Assembly: GCA_948442015.1 (NCBI GenBank)
Contig: CAOJRP010000006.1
Span: 1 to 62,753, forward strand
From: an uncultured Erysipelotrichaceae bacterium
GTDB taxonomy: Bacteria; Bacillota_I; Bacilli_A; RF39; UBA660
DNA: 62,753 nucleotides
Direction of reading: 5' to 3'
Shown: positions 1-9,082 of the stretch, piece after piece
Layout of the letters: each line of letters begins with the position of its first letter
How positions within the stretch are numbered: position 1 is the stretch's first letter
Program-made: the position numbers and the translations under genes
The notes under the pieces: generated by a model
Told to the model about the DNA's origin: nothing
Database searches by the model: none
The model's input: the letters and a program-made list of their open reading frames with translations, nothing else

Positions 1-354
1 TGTGATTTCTGTATTTGTTTTTGTTGTATAACTTATTTCATTTGCTTTGGACCATCTTACTTTAGCGTTTATAAATGTAACTTCTATATTTCTTTAATAT
101 AATACATAACTATTTCCATTAACAAACTTAACATTATTCCAAATACTTCATTATAAATATAATTATTTTTTTTCTTAATTTTTGCATATTTACTACCCTT
201 TACTAAATCTTAATATATTACGATATAATTATAATCTTAATATTTTACGATGTCAAGAGCAGTATAAATTTTTTATTATTAAAAATACTAAAAATAAATA
301 TATTTTTTTAATATAATCTATCGTAACTTATTATGATTTAGATAGCTTTTAAGT
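1..354. other. Non-coding left edge with repeated TACGAT boxes
   Basis: I see no start-bearing gene here. On the minus strand a short frame stays open from about 105 to the left edge but has no ATG, GTG or TTG, so it cannot be called. A 16-bp direct repeat with one mismatch (CTTAATATWTTACGAT) lies at 209-224 and 236-251. An inverted copy of its TTACGAT core is at 320-326. With the ATACGAT inside the palindrome at 362-374, this makes four TACGAT boxes in about 165 bases, all just upstream of the small Xre-type gene. Confidence 0.5.
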
Positions 355-374
355 CGTATAATGATACGATATCA
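355..374 (+). promoter_or_regulatory. Promoter -10 box overlapped by palindrome, putative autoregulatory operator
   Basis: TATAAT at 357-362 would start transcription near 369, giving an almost leaderless message for the gene beginning at 381. The -10 box is overlapped by TGATA-CGA-TATCA (362-374) and by CGTAT/ATACG arms (355-359, 364-368). This is the layout expected of an operator for the adjacent Xre-type protein. The -35 region is weak. Confidence 0.45.
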
Positions 375-380
375 TTGGTG

Positions 381-617
381 ATGCGTATGAAAATAAATGC
401 TAAAGATTATAAACCTAATGAAATAATAAAATTTTTAAGGCAATATACTAATTTAACCCAAAAAGAATTTGCAAAGAAAGCTAAATTAAGTAAAAGCTCA
501 ATTGAAAAATACGAATACGGGATGGTTAATTATACTTTTGAAACTTTAATGCAAATAGCTGAACTTAATGACTTAGAAATAATTATCCAATCAAAAAAGA
601 AGAATAAGCATGATTAG
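381..617 (+). CDS. Small Xre-family helix-turn-helix protein
   Basis: This is a 78-79 residue single-domain HTH_3/Xre DNA-binding protein. The helix-turn-helix reads around LTQKEFAKKAKLSKSSIEKYE (about residues 26-46), followed by a second helical stretch (FETLMQIAELNDLEI) and a lysine-rich tail. TTG 375, GTG 378, ATG 381 and ATG 387 are all in frame with no Shine-Dalgarno; I chose 381. It stands alone and divergent from the ribosomal operon, and may regulate itself through the palindrome over its promoter. It could be the antitoxin-like half of a lost pair, or a free regulator. No target is visible beyond the TACGAT boxes. Confidence 0.7.
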   Translation: MRMKINAKDYKPNEIIKFLRQYTNLTQKEFAKKAKLSKSSIEKYEYGMVNYTFETLMQIAELNDLEIIIQSKKKNKHD

Positions 618-635
618 AATAACTTATTCTTTTTA
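616..635 (+). terminator. Rho-independent terminator of the Xre gene
   Basis: The stem AGAAT (616-620) / ATTCT (626-630) with a 5-nt loop is followed by TTTT. It overlaps the stop codon of the regulator. The stem is short, so the call is moderate. Confidence 0.5.
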
Positions 636-658
636 TATAATATAGCAAAATCATTTAA

Positions 659-682
659 CAAAAAAAGAACTTATACAAGTTC
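659..682 (-). terminator. Terminator ending the ribosomal operon
   Basis: On the minus strand GAACTT-GTAT-AAGTTC is followed by seven T. The hairpin contains the last codons and stop of rplQ and marks the 3' end of the S10-spc-alpha transcript. Confidence 0.8.
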
Positions 683-1012
683 CAATTTTACAGTTAGAGC
701 ATCGTCTCCAACTCTTTCTTTTAATTTAATAATTCTAGTATATCCACCATTTCTTGTTTCATACTTTTTAGCTAATTCATTAAACACTTTGCTAACTACT
801 TCTTTATCATTATGTAAGAAAGCTAGTGCTTTTCTTCTTGAAACTAGTGAACCATCTTTACCATAAGTAATCATTTTATCAACGAATTTACGTACTTCTT
901 TAGCTCTTGCTTCAGTAGTTACAACATATTCATTCATAATTACAGTTTTAGTTAAAGAAGCTAGAATACTTCTTCTTTGACGAGACTCTCTGTTTAATTT
1001 TCTATATGCCAT
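671..1012 (-). CDS. rplQ: 50S ribosomal protein L17
   Basis: Ribosomal protein L17 of the large subunit, 113 residues, the usual bacterial length. The family opening MAYRKLNRESRQRRSILASL and the central segment VTTEARAKEVRKFVDKMITYGK are intact. An SD (AGGAGG) sits just upstream of the ATG. It is the last gene of the ribosomal operon, directly after rpoA, the standard order in Firmicutes, and its stop lies inside the operon terminator. Confidence 0.97.
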   Translation of the reverse strand: MAYRKLNRESRQRRSILASLTKTVIMNEYVVTTEARAKEVRKFVDKMITYGKDGSLVSRRKALAFLHNDKEVVSKVFNELAKKYETRNGGYTRIIKLKERVGDDALTVKLELV

Positions 1013-1029
1013 AAAATATTTCCTCCTAC

Positions 1030-1977
1030 TTAACTACGGAACTCTAGTCCCATTTCTGATACTTTGTCTAAAACTTCTTTTAATGACTTCTTACCTAAGT
1101 TACGAATTTTCGTAACTTCCACTTCTCTTTTATTAATTAAATCTTGTACTGTATGAATTCCAGCTCTCTTCAAACAGTTATAAGCTCTAACTGAGAACTC
1201 AATTTCTTCAATTGGAGTTTCAAGAGTTTTAGTTATAGTATCTACTTTCTTTTCAGCCATTAATCCTGTTACATCACTAATAGAATTTAAATCAGTAATA
1301 ATTTCAAAATGTTCTATTAAGATTCTACCTGATAAAGCCATAGCTTCTTCAGGAGTAATTGAACCATTTGTATAAACATTCATAATTAATCTATCAAAAT
1401 TCTCATTTTGACCAACACGAGCATTTTCTACTTCGAAACCTACTCTTTCAATAGGTGAATATAATGAATCAATAGCGATAGTTCCAATTACATTGTCTCC
1501 AAGTAATTTTTGATTAGCTTTGGCATCAACATAGCCACGACCATTGGAAACAGTCATTTCCATATCAATTTTTCCGCCCTTAACTAAGTTACAAATAACT
1601 AAGTCTTTATTGATAATTTCAATATCAGCAGGTGCATCAATCATTCCAGCAGTAACTGGGCCTTCTTCTTTAGCACTAAGTCTAATAACTGCTGTTTCAT
1701 CACTACCATGATTTCTTAAAACAACACTCTTAAGGTTTAAGACAATAGTTGTAACATCTTCTCTTATGTTATCAATCTTTTGGAATTCATGGTCAACACC
1801 TTCAATTTTTACAGATGTAATAGCCGTACCTGGCATATTTTGTAACATTACTCTTCTTAAAGCATTACCAATTGTCGTACCAAAACCTCTTTCAAGTGGT
1901 TCTAAAACAAATTTTCCGTAATGATTATTTTCACTACTTTCTACAATTTTAAAATCTGGTTTTTCAAATCTTAACAT
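1030..1977 (-). CDS. rpoA: RNA polymerase alpha subunit
   Basis: DNA-directed RNA polymerase subunit alpha, 315 residues, full length. The N-terminal dimerisation/assembly domain contains EPLERGFGTTIGNALRR (about 27-43). The C-terminal domain has the helix-hairpin-helix region IRNLGKKSLKEV (about 291-302) that contacts UP elements and activators, joined by a linker near residue 235. It lies between rpsK and rplQ, so RNA polymerase supply is tied to ribosomal protein expression as in Bacillus. Confidence 0.98.
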   Translation of the reverse strand: MLRFEKPDFKIVESSENNHYGKFVLEPLERGFGTTIGNALRRVMLQNMPGTAITSVKIEGVDHEFQKIDNIREDVTTIVLNLKSVVLRNHGSDETAVIRLSAKEEGPVTAGMIDAPADIEIINKDLVICNLVKGGKIDMEMTVSNGRGYVDAKANQKLLGDNVIGTIAIDSLYSPIERVGFEVENARVGQNENFDRLIMNVYTNGSITPEEAMALSGRILIEHFEIITDLNSISDVTGLMAEKKVDTITKTLETPIEEIEFSVRAYNCLKRAGIHTVQDLINKREVEVTKIRNLGKKSLKEVLDKVSEMGLEFRS

Positions 1978-1995
1978 ATTCTAATCCCTCTTCCA

Positions 1996-2379
1996 TTAAT
2001 TTCTTGGTCGTTTTGGTGGACGACATCCGTTATGTGGAACTGGTGTTACATCATTAATAGCTGTTATCTCAAGTCCTGCTGTTTGTAATGAACGAATTGC
2101 ATTTTCTCGTCCAGACCCTAAACCTTTTACAAATACTTCTACTTTTTTTACTCCACAGTCAGCGGCAGCCTTGGCAGCAGCTTCAGCACTCATTCCAGCA
2201 GCATATGGAGTTTTCTTTTTACTTCCCTTGTAGCCGATTGTACCAGCTGATGCCCAACTAATTACATTACCATCTTTATCAGTTATCGATACAACAGTGT
2301 TATTATAAGTAGAATGTATATGTGCTTGTGCTTCAGGGATATTTTTCTTAACTTTTCTTTTTCTTCTATTATAAGCCAT
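1996..2379 (-). CDS. rpsK: 30S ribosomal protein S11
   Basis: Small-subunit platform protein S11, 127 residues. The conserved stretches are [34 protein letters not shown] and the C-terminal [18 protein letters not shown] signature. The start has a good SD (AGGAGG) and follows rpsM with a 18-base gap. Length and sequence are typical. Confidence 0.97.
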   Translation of the reverse strand: MAYNRRKRKVKKNIPEAQAHIHSTYNNTVVSITDKDGNVISWASAGTIGYKGSKKKTPYAAGMSAEAAAKAAADCGVKKVEVFVKGLGSGRENAIRSLQTAGLEITAINDVTPVPHNGCRPPKRPRN

Positions 2380-2397
2380 AATCTAACCTCCTATTTA

Positions 2398-2772
2398 TTA
2401 TTTACCGACTTTTTTCTTATTAGCAACTACTTTACCCTTACCTTTTCTAGTACGAGCATTTCTTGAAGTTCTTTGTCCATGAACTGGAAGACCTTTTTTA
2501 TGTCTAGTTCCTTGATAAGAATTTATTTCCATCTTACCTTTAATGTTCATTTGAACTTCTCTACGTAAGTCACCTTCAACTAAGCATTTATCTACTTCAG
2601 TTCTTAAAGCTGTAACTTCATCGTTAGTTAAGTCTTTTACTTTCTTACTTTTTTCTACCCCAGCAGACTCACATATCGTAGCAGCTAGACTTCTACCTAT
2701 ACCATAAATAGCAGTTAATCCAATTACAATATGTTTTTCATTTGGTAATTCAATATTCTTAATACGTGCCAT
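2398..2772 (-). CDS. rpsM: 30S ribosomal protein S13
   Basis: S13 of the small-subunit head, 124 residues, contacting 16S rRNA helices and the P-site tRNA. The opening [19 protein letters not shown] and the basic C-terminus [16 protein letters not shown] are diagnostic. It has an AGGAGG SD and sits between rpmJ and rpsK in the standard alpha-operon order. Confidence 0.97.
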   Translation of the reverse strand: MARIKNIELPNEKHIVIGLTAIYGIGRSLAATICESAGVEKSKKVKDLTNDEVTALRTEVDKCLVEGDLRREVQMNIKGKMEINSYQGTRHKKGLPVHGQRTSRNARTRKGKGKVVANKKKVGK

Positions 2773-2784
2773 AATTTCCTCCTA

Positions 2785-2898
2785 TTAACCTTGAGTTTGT
2801 TTGTGTTTTGGGTTTTCACAAATAACCATTACTTTACCTTTTCTTTTAATTATTTTGCATTTCGCACAGATTTTTTTCACTGATGGTCTTACTTTCAT
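2785..2898 (-). CDS. rpmJ: 50S ribosomal protein L36 (zinc type)
   Basis: This is a 37-residue protein, exactly the size of L36. It begins [20 protein letters not shown]. The zinc ligands are visible: Cys-X2-Cys at residues 11 and 14, Cys27 and His32, so this is the zinc-binding C+ form. It lies between infA and rpsM as in Firmicutes, with a GGAGG SD about 8 bases before the ATG. Confidence 0.95.
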   Translation of the reverse strand: MKVRPSVKKICAKCKIIKRKGKVMVICENPKHKQTQG

Positions 2899-2911
2899 AA
2901 TTTACCTCCAT

Positions 2912-3130
2912 TTATCTATTATTCCATATAATACGCCCACGTTTTAAATCGTAAGGTGACAACTCTATTGTTACTTTGTCGCCTGGTAAGATACGAATTG
3001 TATTTACTCGCATTTTACCAGAAACGTAGGCTTCAACAATATGTCCATTGGGTAATTCCGCAATGAATTTGTAACCTTTTAATACTTCAATTATTTTTGC
3101 TTCAACTTCAATTTTTTGTTCTTTAGCCAT
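2912..3130 (-). CDS. infA: Translation initiation factor IF-1
   Basis: IF-1, 72 residues, a single OB-fold that occupies the ribosomal A site during initiation. [17 protein letters not shown] and the [20 protein letters not shown] segment are diagnostic. Its SD (GGAG) lies inside the end of adk and its start overlaps the adk stop by 8 bases, suggesting translational coupling. The map gene that usually sits between adk and infA is absent. Confidence 0.96.
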   Translation of the reverse strand: MAKEQKIEVEAKIIEVLKGYKFIAELPNGHIVEAYVSGKMRVNTIRILPGDKVTIELSPYDLKRGRIIWNNR

Positions 3131-3791
3131 TTAATCTATCTCCTGTTAAAATTTGTTCTATAGTCTCAAATACTTCTTTAGTACTTTTATTTGAATCGAC
3201 AATTTTTAGGATTCCCTTTTCTTTATAATACTCTAATAAAGGAGAAGTTTCCTTTAAATAAGTATTAAATCTTATCTTAAACGTTTCTTCATTATCATCT
3301 TGTCTTTTTGTTAATTCTATATTACAGTCATCACAAGTAAACTCATTTTTTGGCATTAGTTCTTCGATACTACTATGATAACCTCTGCCACACTTACTAC
3401 ATGTTAGTCTGCCTAGTGCTCTTTTAGTTGCTGTCGTCTCATCTAAATCTAGATATATCGCCACAACTTCATCTTTACTAATATTTAACTCTTCAAAAAT
3501 AGTATTTAAGATTTCTGCTTGGCTATAAACTCTAGGATACCCATCTAAGATAAAATTACCTTTAATAGTAGCAAGTTTATTTTTAAGCATCTTTGTAACT
3601 ATCTCATCAGGAACTAAATTGCCTTTATCTATTAAAGCTTTAATCTCTTTACCTAAATCAGTACCTTTTTTGATTTCTTCTCTTAAAAGGTCCCCTGTTG
3701 AGATATGAGTATAGTTATATTTAGATACAAGTCGCTCACTTTGAGTTCCCTTGCCAGCAGCAGGGGGAGCAATAAAGATAATATTTTGCAT
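3123..3791 (-). CDS. adk: Adenylate kinase (zinc-binding lid)
   Basis: Adenylate kinase interconverts ATP + AMP and 2 ADP in the cytosol. It is 222 residues long. The P-loop reads [12 protein letters not shown] (about 8-19), the AMP site includes STGDLLREE, and the DGYPR motif is near residue 84. The lid carries a Cys4 zinc knuckle (CSKCG ... CDDC, about 133-155), typical of Gram-positive enzymes. It overlaps secY by one base and infA by eight, in the usual secY-adk-infA order. Confidence 0.97.
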   Translation of the reverse strand: MQNIIFIAPPAAGKGTQSERLVSKYNYTHISTGDLLREEIKKGTDLGKEIKALIDKGNLVPDEIVTKMLKNKLATIKGNFILDGYPRVYSQAEILNTIFEELNISKDEVVAIYLDLDETTATKRALGRLTCSKCGRGYHSSIEELMPKNEFTCDDCNIELTKRQDDNEETFKIRFNTYLKETSPLLEYYKEKGILKIVDSNKSTKEVFETIEQILTGDRLNG

Positions 3792-5053
3792 TATTTCTTA
3801 ATTCCCCTTCTGTGACTACGGCTTACTAAACTACTTTCAATTTGTTTGTATGTTTCAATAGCAACACCAACAACGATTAATAGTCCAGTTCCTCCTAATG
3901 ATACAGAGTTAGGTAATCCAGAAATTCTTGAGAATACTATTGGAAGTCCGGCAATTATCATTAAGAAGATTGTTCCTACAATTGTTAATTTTCCTAAAGT
4001 ATTACTTATATATTTGTTGGTAGCTTCCCCCGGCCTTACACCTGGGATATAAGCTCCACTTTTATTTAAATTCTTACTCATTTCTTCAGGATTCATTTGT
4101 AAATATGTATAGAAATATCCAAAGAAGAATATTAAAGCCATATAAAGGATTAATCCTGTATTGGTAGTATTAAATGATAAGTACTTTTCTGCAAAAGCCA
4201 TTGCTTTTTCATTCCCAATAAAATTAATTATTGTTGTTGGGATTGTTAAAATAGATGATGCAAATATTACAGGTATAACCCCAGCAGAGTTTAATTTAAT
4301 TGGCAAGAAGTTTTGATTTGTACTACTTGCAGAATGAGTACGATTAGCATACTGAATAGGAATTCTTCGCTCAGCTAGTTGTACCCATATAATTCCTATA
4401 ATAACAGCTAAGTAAACAATAACGAAACCACCAAACATAACACTTCCTACTACTTTTGTAAAAGTTTCACCTAAAACTAAGTCATTGAAAGCTGTTATAA
4501 ATGTTGTTGGCATTGATTGTAATATACCAGCCATTATTATTAGGGATAATCCATTACCAATACCATATTTAGTAATTTGGTCCCCAATCCATAGTAAGAA
4601 TGCAGTTCCAGCAGTTATTACTAAAGATGTTTTTAAAAGGGTCATTGCATCATGACTTCCCATATAAGCATACGAGAAGACATAAGCTTGAATAAAAGCA
4701 AAAATGATTCCTAAATATCTAGTTATTTTATTAATTTTTTGTCTACCTGTATATCCTTGTTCTTTTAACTCTTTAAAATATGGAATGATATCCATTTGTA
4801 ATAATTGAGTTATGATTTGAGCTGTGATATAAGGTGTTACACCTAAGGCAAAAATTGAGAAATATTTTAGTCCTCCACCACTCATTAAGTTGTAGATTTC
4901 TAAAAATCCTAATTCTTCATAAACAATAGAAGCCCAAGGAACAGTTATATTCGTTCCAAAGCTAAATATTGCTAAGCAGAATAGTGTAAAATAAATTCTT
5001 TTCCTTAAGTCTTTATTAGTCGGAGACATTAGTTGTTTTATTTTAGAAAACAT
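3791..5053 (-). CDS. secY: Protein translocase subunit SecY
   Basis: The pore subunit of the Sec translocon in the cytoplasmic membrane, 420 residues with about ten hydrophobic segments. GVTPYITAQIITQLLQ in TM2 (plug region), the cytosolic loop AERRIPIQYANR and the C-terminal loop GAYIPGVRPGEATNKYI are conserved SecY signatures. It follows rplO directly and overlaps adk by one base. Confidence 0.98.
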   Translation of the reverse strand: MFSKIKQLMSPTNKDLRKRIYFTLFCLAIFSFGTNITVPWASIVYEELGFLEIYNLMSGGGLKYFSIFALGVTPYITAQIITQLLQMDIIPYFKELKEQGYTGRQKINKITRYLGIIFAFIQAYVFSYAYMGSHDAMTLLKTSLVITAGTAFLLWIGDQITKYGIGNGLSLIIMAGILQSMPTTFITAFNDLVLGETFTKVVGSVMFGGFVIVYLAVIIGIIWVQLAERRIPIQYANRTHSASSTNQNFLPIKLNSAGVIPVIFASSILTIPTTIINFIGNEKAMAFAEKYLSFNTTNTGLILYMALIFFFGYFYTYLQMNPEEMSKNLNKSGAYIPGVRPGEATNKYISNTLGKLTIVGTIFLMIIAGLPIVFSRISGLPNSVSLGGTGLLIVVGVAIETYKQIESSLVSRSHRRGIKK

Positions 5054-5497
5054 CTAAATCACCTCTGTCTTGCCGCCAGCTCTTTCAATTTTTGTTACAG
5101 CGGTACTTGAGAAACGAGTTGCTTTTACAGTTAGCTTTCTTTCAAGTTCACCATTACCTAGGACTTTGATACCATTAAGTTGCTTTTTAACAATTCCTCT
5201 TTCTTTCAATACTTCTGGAGTAACTACATCTCCATCTTGAAAGTATTTATTCAAATCACTTAAATTAATAGTTGCATATTTTGTTTCAAAACGAGCATTG
5301 TTAAATCCTCTTTTAGGGATTCTTCTATATAATGGTGATTGTCCACCTTGGAACCAAGGTTTGATACTAACACCACTACGAGATTTTTGTCCGTTTTCAC
5401 CACGAGTAGATGTTTTACCCATGCCTGAACCTGGGCCACGTCCTACTCTTTTTCTTACTTTCGCTTCGGGTGAACGTGCTAATTCGTTTAATTTCAT
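5054..5497 (-). CDS. rplO: 50S ribosomal protein L15
   Basis: L15, 147 residues, with the glycine/arginine-rich N-terminus RVGRGPGSGMGKTSTRG and the IPKRGF signature. The ATG at 5497 (MKLNELARSPEAK) is preferred because it matches the family N-terminus and has a GAGGAG SD; a longer frame runs upstream into rpsE. It follows rpsE with one base between them, so rpmD (L30), usually found in this gap, is missing. Confidence 0.96.
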   Translation of the reverse strand: MKLNELARSPEAKVRKRVGRGPGSGMGKTSTRGENGQKSRSGVSIKPWFQGGQSPLYRRIPKRGFNNARFETKYATINLSDLNKYFQDGDVVTPEVLKERGIVKKQLNGIKVLGNGELERKLTVKATRFSSTAVTKIERAGGKTEVI

Positions 5498-5498
5498 C

Positions 5499-6002
5499 TT
5501 ATAACTCCTCAACTTTCTTACCACGAAGTGCAGCAACTTTCGCTGGTGTTTTTTGCATTTTTAAAGCTTCTAAAGTAGCTTTTGCAACATTGATTTTTGT
5601 ATTTGCTCCAAGTGATTTGGAAACGATATCTTTAACTCCGGCAAGTTCTAGAACAGCTCTTGCTGCACCTCCAGCAATAATTCCTGTACCTTCTTTAGCA
5701 GGTTTTATTAAAACTGAAGCACGACCAACTTTACCAGTAGCTTCATGCGGAATTGTTCTTCCATCGATTAAGGCAACTTTTGTTACATTTTTATTAGCTG
5801 CTTGAATAGCTTTTTTAATAGCTTCTGGTACTTCATTTGATTTACCAGTACCAATACCAACTAATCCTTTTCTATTTCCAACGACAACAGTAGCCGAAAA
5901 TCTAAAGTGACGACCACCTTTTGTTACTTTTGTAACACGACCAATTGATACAACTGTTTCTTCAAGCAGATTCTTTTTAGAGTCCATATCTTGTTTTGGC
6001 AT
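5499..6002 (-). CDS. rpsE: 30S ribosomal protein S5
   Basis: S5, 167 residues, a small-subunit protein at the mRNA entry and decoding region. The S5 RNA-binding fold is seen in [24 protein letters not shown], and the C-terminal fold in [24 protein letters not shown] strong AGGAGG SD precedes the ATG. It lies between rplR and rplO. Confidence 0.97.
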   Translation of the reverse strand: MPKQDMDSKKNLLEETVVSIGRVTKVTKGGRHFRFSATVVVGNRKGLVGIGTGKSNEVPEAIKKAIQAANKNVTKVALIDGRTIPHEATGKVGRASVLIKPAKEGTGIIAGGAARAVLELAGVKDIVSKSLGANTKINVAKATLEALKMQKTPAKVAALRGKKVEEL

Positions 6003-6016
6003 ATTTTTACCTCCTT

Positions 6017-6373
6017 TTAGAATTCTAGTCCATTTTCGCGTGCAGCTTCAGCTAAAGCTTTAACACGACCATGGTAAAGGTATCCACCTCTATCAAAAAC
6101 GACAGTTTTTATTTTTTTATTTTTAGCTTTCTCAGCAATATCTTTTCCTACAAGGCTTGCACCTTCGATATTACTTCCATTTTTTATTTTTAGTTCTACT
6201 GATGAAGAGCTTACTAAGGTAGTACCATTAGTATCATCAATGATTTGAGCAAAAATTTCATTATTAGACCTAAAAACATTTAATCTTGGACATTCTTTTG
6301 TTCCGCTTATTTTAGCACGAACTCTGTCATGTCTTCTTTTACGTACAACATTTCTTGATTCTTTTTTTATCAT
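6017..6373 (-). CDS. rplR: 50S ribosomal protein L18
   Basis: L18, 118 residues, a 5S rRNA-binding protein of the central protuberance. The [20 protein letters not shown] segment and [28 protein letters not shown] end are diagnostic. It has standard length and its standard place between rplF and rpsE. Confidence 0.97.
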   Translation of the reverse strand: MIKKESRNVVRKRRHDRVRAKISGTKECPRLNVFRSNNEIFAQIIDDTNGTTLVSSSSVELKIKNGSNIEGASLVGKDIAEKAKNKKIKTVVFDRGGYLYHGRVKALAEAARENGLEF

Positions 6374-6393
6374 AATTTCGACTCCTTACCTTA

Positions 6394-6930
6394 TTAAGCT
6401 GCTTTCTTACCTTCTTTACGACGTACATATTCATCTTTATAACGAATACCTTTACCTTTATATGGTTCTGGTTCTCTTATTTTACGAATATTCGCCGCAA
6501 GTTCAGATACTCTTTGCTTACTACTTCCTGAAATAGTAATCTCCGTATTACTTACTTGTTCTACCTTCATGTCAGATGGAACAACTACTTCAATTGGGTG
6601 AGAATAACCCGCATTAACAGAAATTTTATTTCCTGCAACGTTGAAACGATATCCTACACCAACTGCTTCTAAGCTTTTACTATACCCTTCCGTTACACCA
6701 ATCAACATATTGTTAATTAAAGCATTAGTAGTTCCATGTAATTGTTTAGCTTGTTTTGTTTCATTTTTTCTGTTAGTAATTATTTTTCCTTCAACTTCTT
6801 TAACTTCGATTAATGAATTATAACTTTCTTGTAATTCCGCTTTAGGTCCTTTTACTTTAACTAAGTTATCAGTTATTTCAACAGTAACTCCACTAGGTAT
6901 TACAAGCTCTCTTTTTCCTATTCTACTCAT
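6394..6930 (-). CDS. rplF: 50S ribosomal protein L6
   Basis: L6, 178 residues, with two similar beta-alpha domains near the factor-binding site. MSRIGKRELVIPSGVTVEI and the C-terminal signature EPEPYKGKGIRYKDE are conserved. Normal length and order after rpsH. The SD before the ATG is weak (AAGGAAAATTA). Confidence 0.97.
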   Translation of the reverse strand: MSRIGKRELVIPSGVTVEITDNLVKVKGPKAELQESYNSLIEVKEVEGKIITNRKNETKQAKQLHGTTNALINNMLIGVTEGYSKSLEAVGVGYRFNVAGNKISVNAGYSHPIEVVVPSDMKVEQVSNTEITISGSSKQRVSELAANIRKIREPEPYKGKGIRYKDEYVRRKEGKKAA

Positions 6931-6942
6931 AGTTAATTTTCC

Positions 6943-7338
6943 TTACCAAATATAGGCAAGTACTTCTCCTCCTAGACTAGCCTCACGGGCTTCTTTGTCA
7001 GTCATTAATCCTTTTGAAGTTGAAATAATTGCAATTCCTAGTCCATTTAGAACACGAGGAATTTCATTACTTTTAGCATAAACACGTAATCCTGATTTAC
7101 TAATTCTTTTAAGTCCAGTGATTACTCTTTCTTTCTTCTCGCCATATTTTAGAGTTATAGTTAATTTATCTCCTTTAATATCTTTATCGTACTGAAAGTC
7201 AGTGATAAATCCTTCTCTTTTAAGAATTTCAGCAATTCCTAAAGTCATTTTTGACCCTAAAACAACAACTGTTTCATATTTCATTTGATTTGCATTACGA
7301 ATTCTTGTAAGCATATCAGCAATTCTATCATTTACCAT
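6943..7338 (-). CDS. rpsH: 30S ribosomal protein S8
   Basis: S8, 131 residues, a 16S rRNA central-domain binder. In many bacteria it also represses the spc operon, but no such site was identified here. [17 protein letters not shown] at the N-terminus and [20 protein letters not shown] near the C-terminus are diagnostic. It has an AGGAGG SD and lies between rpsN and rplF. Confidence 0.97.
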   Translation of the reverse strand: MVNDRIADMLTRIRNANQMKYETVVVLGSKMTLGIAEILKREGFITDFQYDKDIKGDKLTITLKYGEKKERVITGLKRISKSGLRVYAKSNEIPRVLNGLGIAIISTSKGLMTDKEAREASLGGEVLAYIW

Positions 7339-7356
7339 AATTAAATTCCTCCTTTC

Positions 7357-7542
7357 CTACCAACTAGATTTCTTTACGCCAGGTATTTTACCTTCATTTG
7401 CTAATTCTCTAAAGCAAATACGGCATAGTTTATATTTGCGAAGTACGCCATGAGGACGTCCACATCTTTCGCAACGAGTATAAGCTCTAGATTTGAATTT
7501 TGGAGCTCTTTTTGATTTTACAATCATACTTGTTTTTGCCAT
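7357..7542 (-). CDS. rpsN: 30S ribosomal protein S14, zinc type (S14Z)
   Basis: S14 of 61 residues, the short zinc form. The Cys-X2-Cys-X12-Cys-X2-Cys ligands are visible (CERCGRPH ... CRICF). The start [15 protein letters not shown] at 7542 has a GAGGAG SD; the longer upstream frame overlaps rplE and lacks family similarity. It is in the usual position between rplE and rpsH. A zinc-independent duplicate is not present in this window. Confidence 0.96.
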   Translation of the reverse strand: MAKTSMIVKSKRAPKFKSRAYTRCERCGRPHGVLRKYKLCRICFRELANEGKIPGVKKSSW

Positions 7543-7561
7543 AAATATTTTCCTCCTCTTT

Positions 7562-8101
7562 CTACTTTCTAAAAGGCATACCAAATGCACTTAATAGTTT
7601 TAATGCTTCTTCGTTAGTTTTAGCAGTTGTAACAAATATGATATCCATACCTCTTACTTTTGCTACATCATCATAGTTAATTTCTGAGAAAATTAGTTGT
7701 TCTTTAATTCCTAAAGTATAATTTCCTTTACCATCAAATGCTGTTTTAGATATTCCTCTAAAATCTCTTACACGAGGTAGGGCAATTTTAACTAATTTTT
7801 CCATGAAGTTATACATATTTTCACCACGAAGTGTTACTTTAACACCAATTGGTTGTCCTTCTCTTATTTTGAAACCAGCTATAGATTTACGAGCTTTTGT
7901 TACAACTGGTTTTTGCATTGCGATTAACTCAAGATCATGAGCTGCTGCTTCAATCCACTTTGAATCTTGTGAACCTTCTCCTACACCCATGTTAATAACT
8001 ATTTTTTCTAATTTTGGCACTTGCATTCTTGATGTATAGTTAAATTCTTTTGTTAACTCAGCAACTATTTTGTCATTATATAATTCTTTAAAATTACTCA
8101 T
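7562..8101 (-). CDS. rplE: 50S ribosomal protein L5
   Basis: L5, 179 residues, which binds 5S rRNA and contacts the P-site t[40 protein letters not shown] and the C-terminal [22 protein letters not shown] segments match the family. Length is typical and it follows rplX. Confidence 0.97.
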   Translation of the reverse strand: MSNFKELYNDKIVAELTKEFNYTSRMQVPKLEKIVINMGVGEGSQDSKWIEAAAHDLELIAMQKPVVTKARKSIAGFKIREGQPIGVKVTLRGENMYNFMEKLVKIALPRVRDFRGISKTAFDGKGNYTLGIKEQLIFSEINYDDVAKVRGMDIIFVTTAKTNEEALKLLSAFGMPFRK

Positions 8102-8109
8102 ATCATCAC

Positions 8110-8427
8110 CTATTTGCTAGCTTTCTTTTTAGTTTCTTTTTTAGCAGTAGTTTTCTTTTCAGTTTTTACAACTTTTTCTTCTTTTACTTCTTTTTTAGGT
8201 TTTGTAGTTTTTTCTATTTTTTTAACATTTGAAACATGGATAGGAGCTTCCATATCTAGAATTCCACCTGTTTCAGTAGTTCTTCCGGGTTTAATGTGCT
8301 TTTTAACAATGTTAATGCCTTCGACAATAACTTTGTCTTTTGTTTTAAGAGTTTTGATTACTTTTCCCTCTTTGCCCTTATCTTTACCAGCAATTATTTT
8401 AACATTATCTCCAACTTTAATTTTCAT
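8110..8427 (-). CDS. rplX: 50S ribosomal protein L24 with lysine-rich tail
   Basis: L24, 105 residues from the ATG at 8427 ([28 protein letters not shown]); the upstream extension lacks similarity. The KOW fold is normal to EAPIHVSNV (about residues 60-68). After that the usual C-terminal segment, which in Bacillus continues as a conserved TRVGYKVEDGKKVR-type strand, is replaced by about 35 residues made almost only of K, E, T, V and A. Total length is therefore normal, but the end is low-complexity. L24 starts 50S assembly. Confidence 0.94.
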   Translation of the reverse strand: MKIKVGDNVKIIAGKDKGKEGKVIKTLKTKDKVIVEGINIVKKHIKPGRTTETGGILDMEAPIHVSNVKKIEKTTKPKKEVKEEKVVKTEKKTTAKKETKKKASK

Positions 8428-8440
8428 ATAATTGGCCTCC

Positions 8441-8809
8441 TTATAATACTTCTGGTGCAAGAGATACAATCTTCATGAAGTCTTTATCTCTTAACTCACG
8501 AGCAACTGGTCCTAAAACTCTTGTTCCTACTGGACTCTTATCATCTTTGATTAAGACACAAGCATTGTCATCAAATTTGATATATGAGCCATCTGCACGT
8601 CGTACACCTTGAACTGTTCTTACTATAACAGCTTTAACTACTTTACCTTTTTTAATATTACTATTTGGAATAGCTTTTTTTACTGTTCCTACTACTATAT
8701 CTCCGATATTTCCATATCTTACTTTAGAGCCACCCATTACCCTAATTACAAGGATTTCTCTAGCTCCAGAGTTGTCAGCAACTTTAAGTCTTGATTCTTG
8801 CATTAACAT
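8441..8809 (-). CDS. rplN: 50S ribosomal protein L14
   Basis: L14, 122 residues, at the subunit interface. [23 protein letters not shown] and the C-terminal [23 protein letters not shown] are diagnostic. The first ATG is favoured because the GGAGG SD, which overlaps the rpsQ stop, sits about 8 bases away; a second in-frame ATG two codons later is too far. Confidence 0.97.
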   Translation of the reverse strand: MLMQESRLKVADNSGAREILVIRVMGGSKVRYGNIGDIVVGTVKKAIPNSNIKKGKVVKAVIVRTVQGVRRADGSYIKFDDNACVLIKDDKSPVGTRVLGPVARELRDKDFMKIVSLAPEVL

Positions 8810-8821
8810 AATAAGTACCTC

Positions 8822-9082
8822 CTATAGGATAACAGCTTCAATAAGTACTTCAACTAGTTCATATCTTTTAGTTTTAGATAATGGTCTAGTTGCTACTATT
8901 TTAACTGTATCTCCTTCTTTAGCTTTGTTTTGTTCATCATGAGCTACATATTTCTTTGAGTATTTAACTCTTTTTCCATATAGTGGATGCTTTTTATAAG
9001 TTTCAACTAAAACAGTAATAGTTTTATCGCATTTAGCACTAACAACTTTACCAATTAATTCTTGTCTTTTAGTTTCTGCCAT
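8822..9082 (-). CDS. rpsQ: 30S ribosomal protein S17
   Basis: S17, 86 residues, an OB-fold protein that binds 16S helix 11. [33 protein letters not shown] is the family signature. Its ATG overlaps the rpmC stop (TAATG), so the two are probably translationally coupled. Confidence 0.97.
   Translation of the reverse strand: MAETKRQELIGKVVSAKCDKTITVLVETYKKHPLYGKRVKYSKKYVAHDEQNKAKEGDTVKIVATRPLSKTKRYELVEVLIEAVIL

Noticed and set aside
1-105. Minus-strand gene running off the left edge
   Set aside because: The frame is open but contains no start codon and lacks a ribosome binding site.
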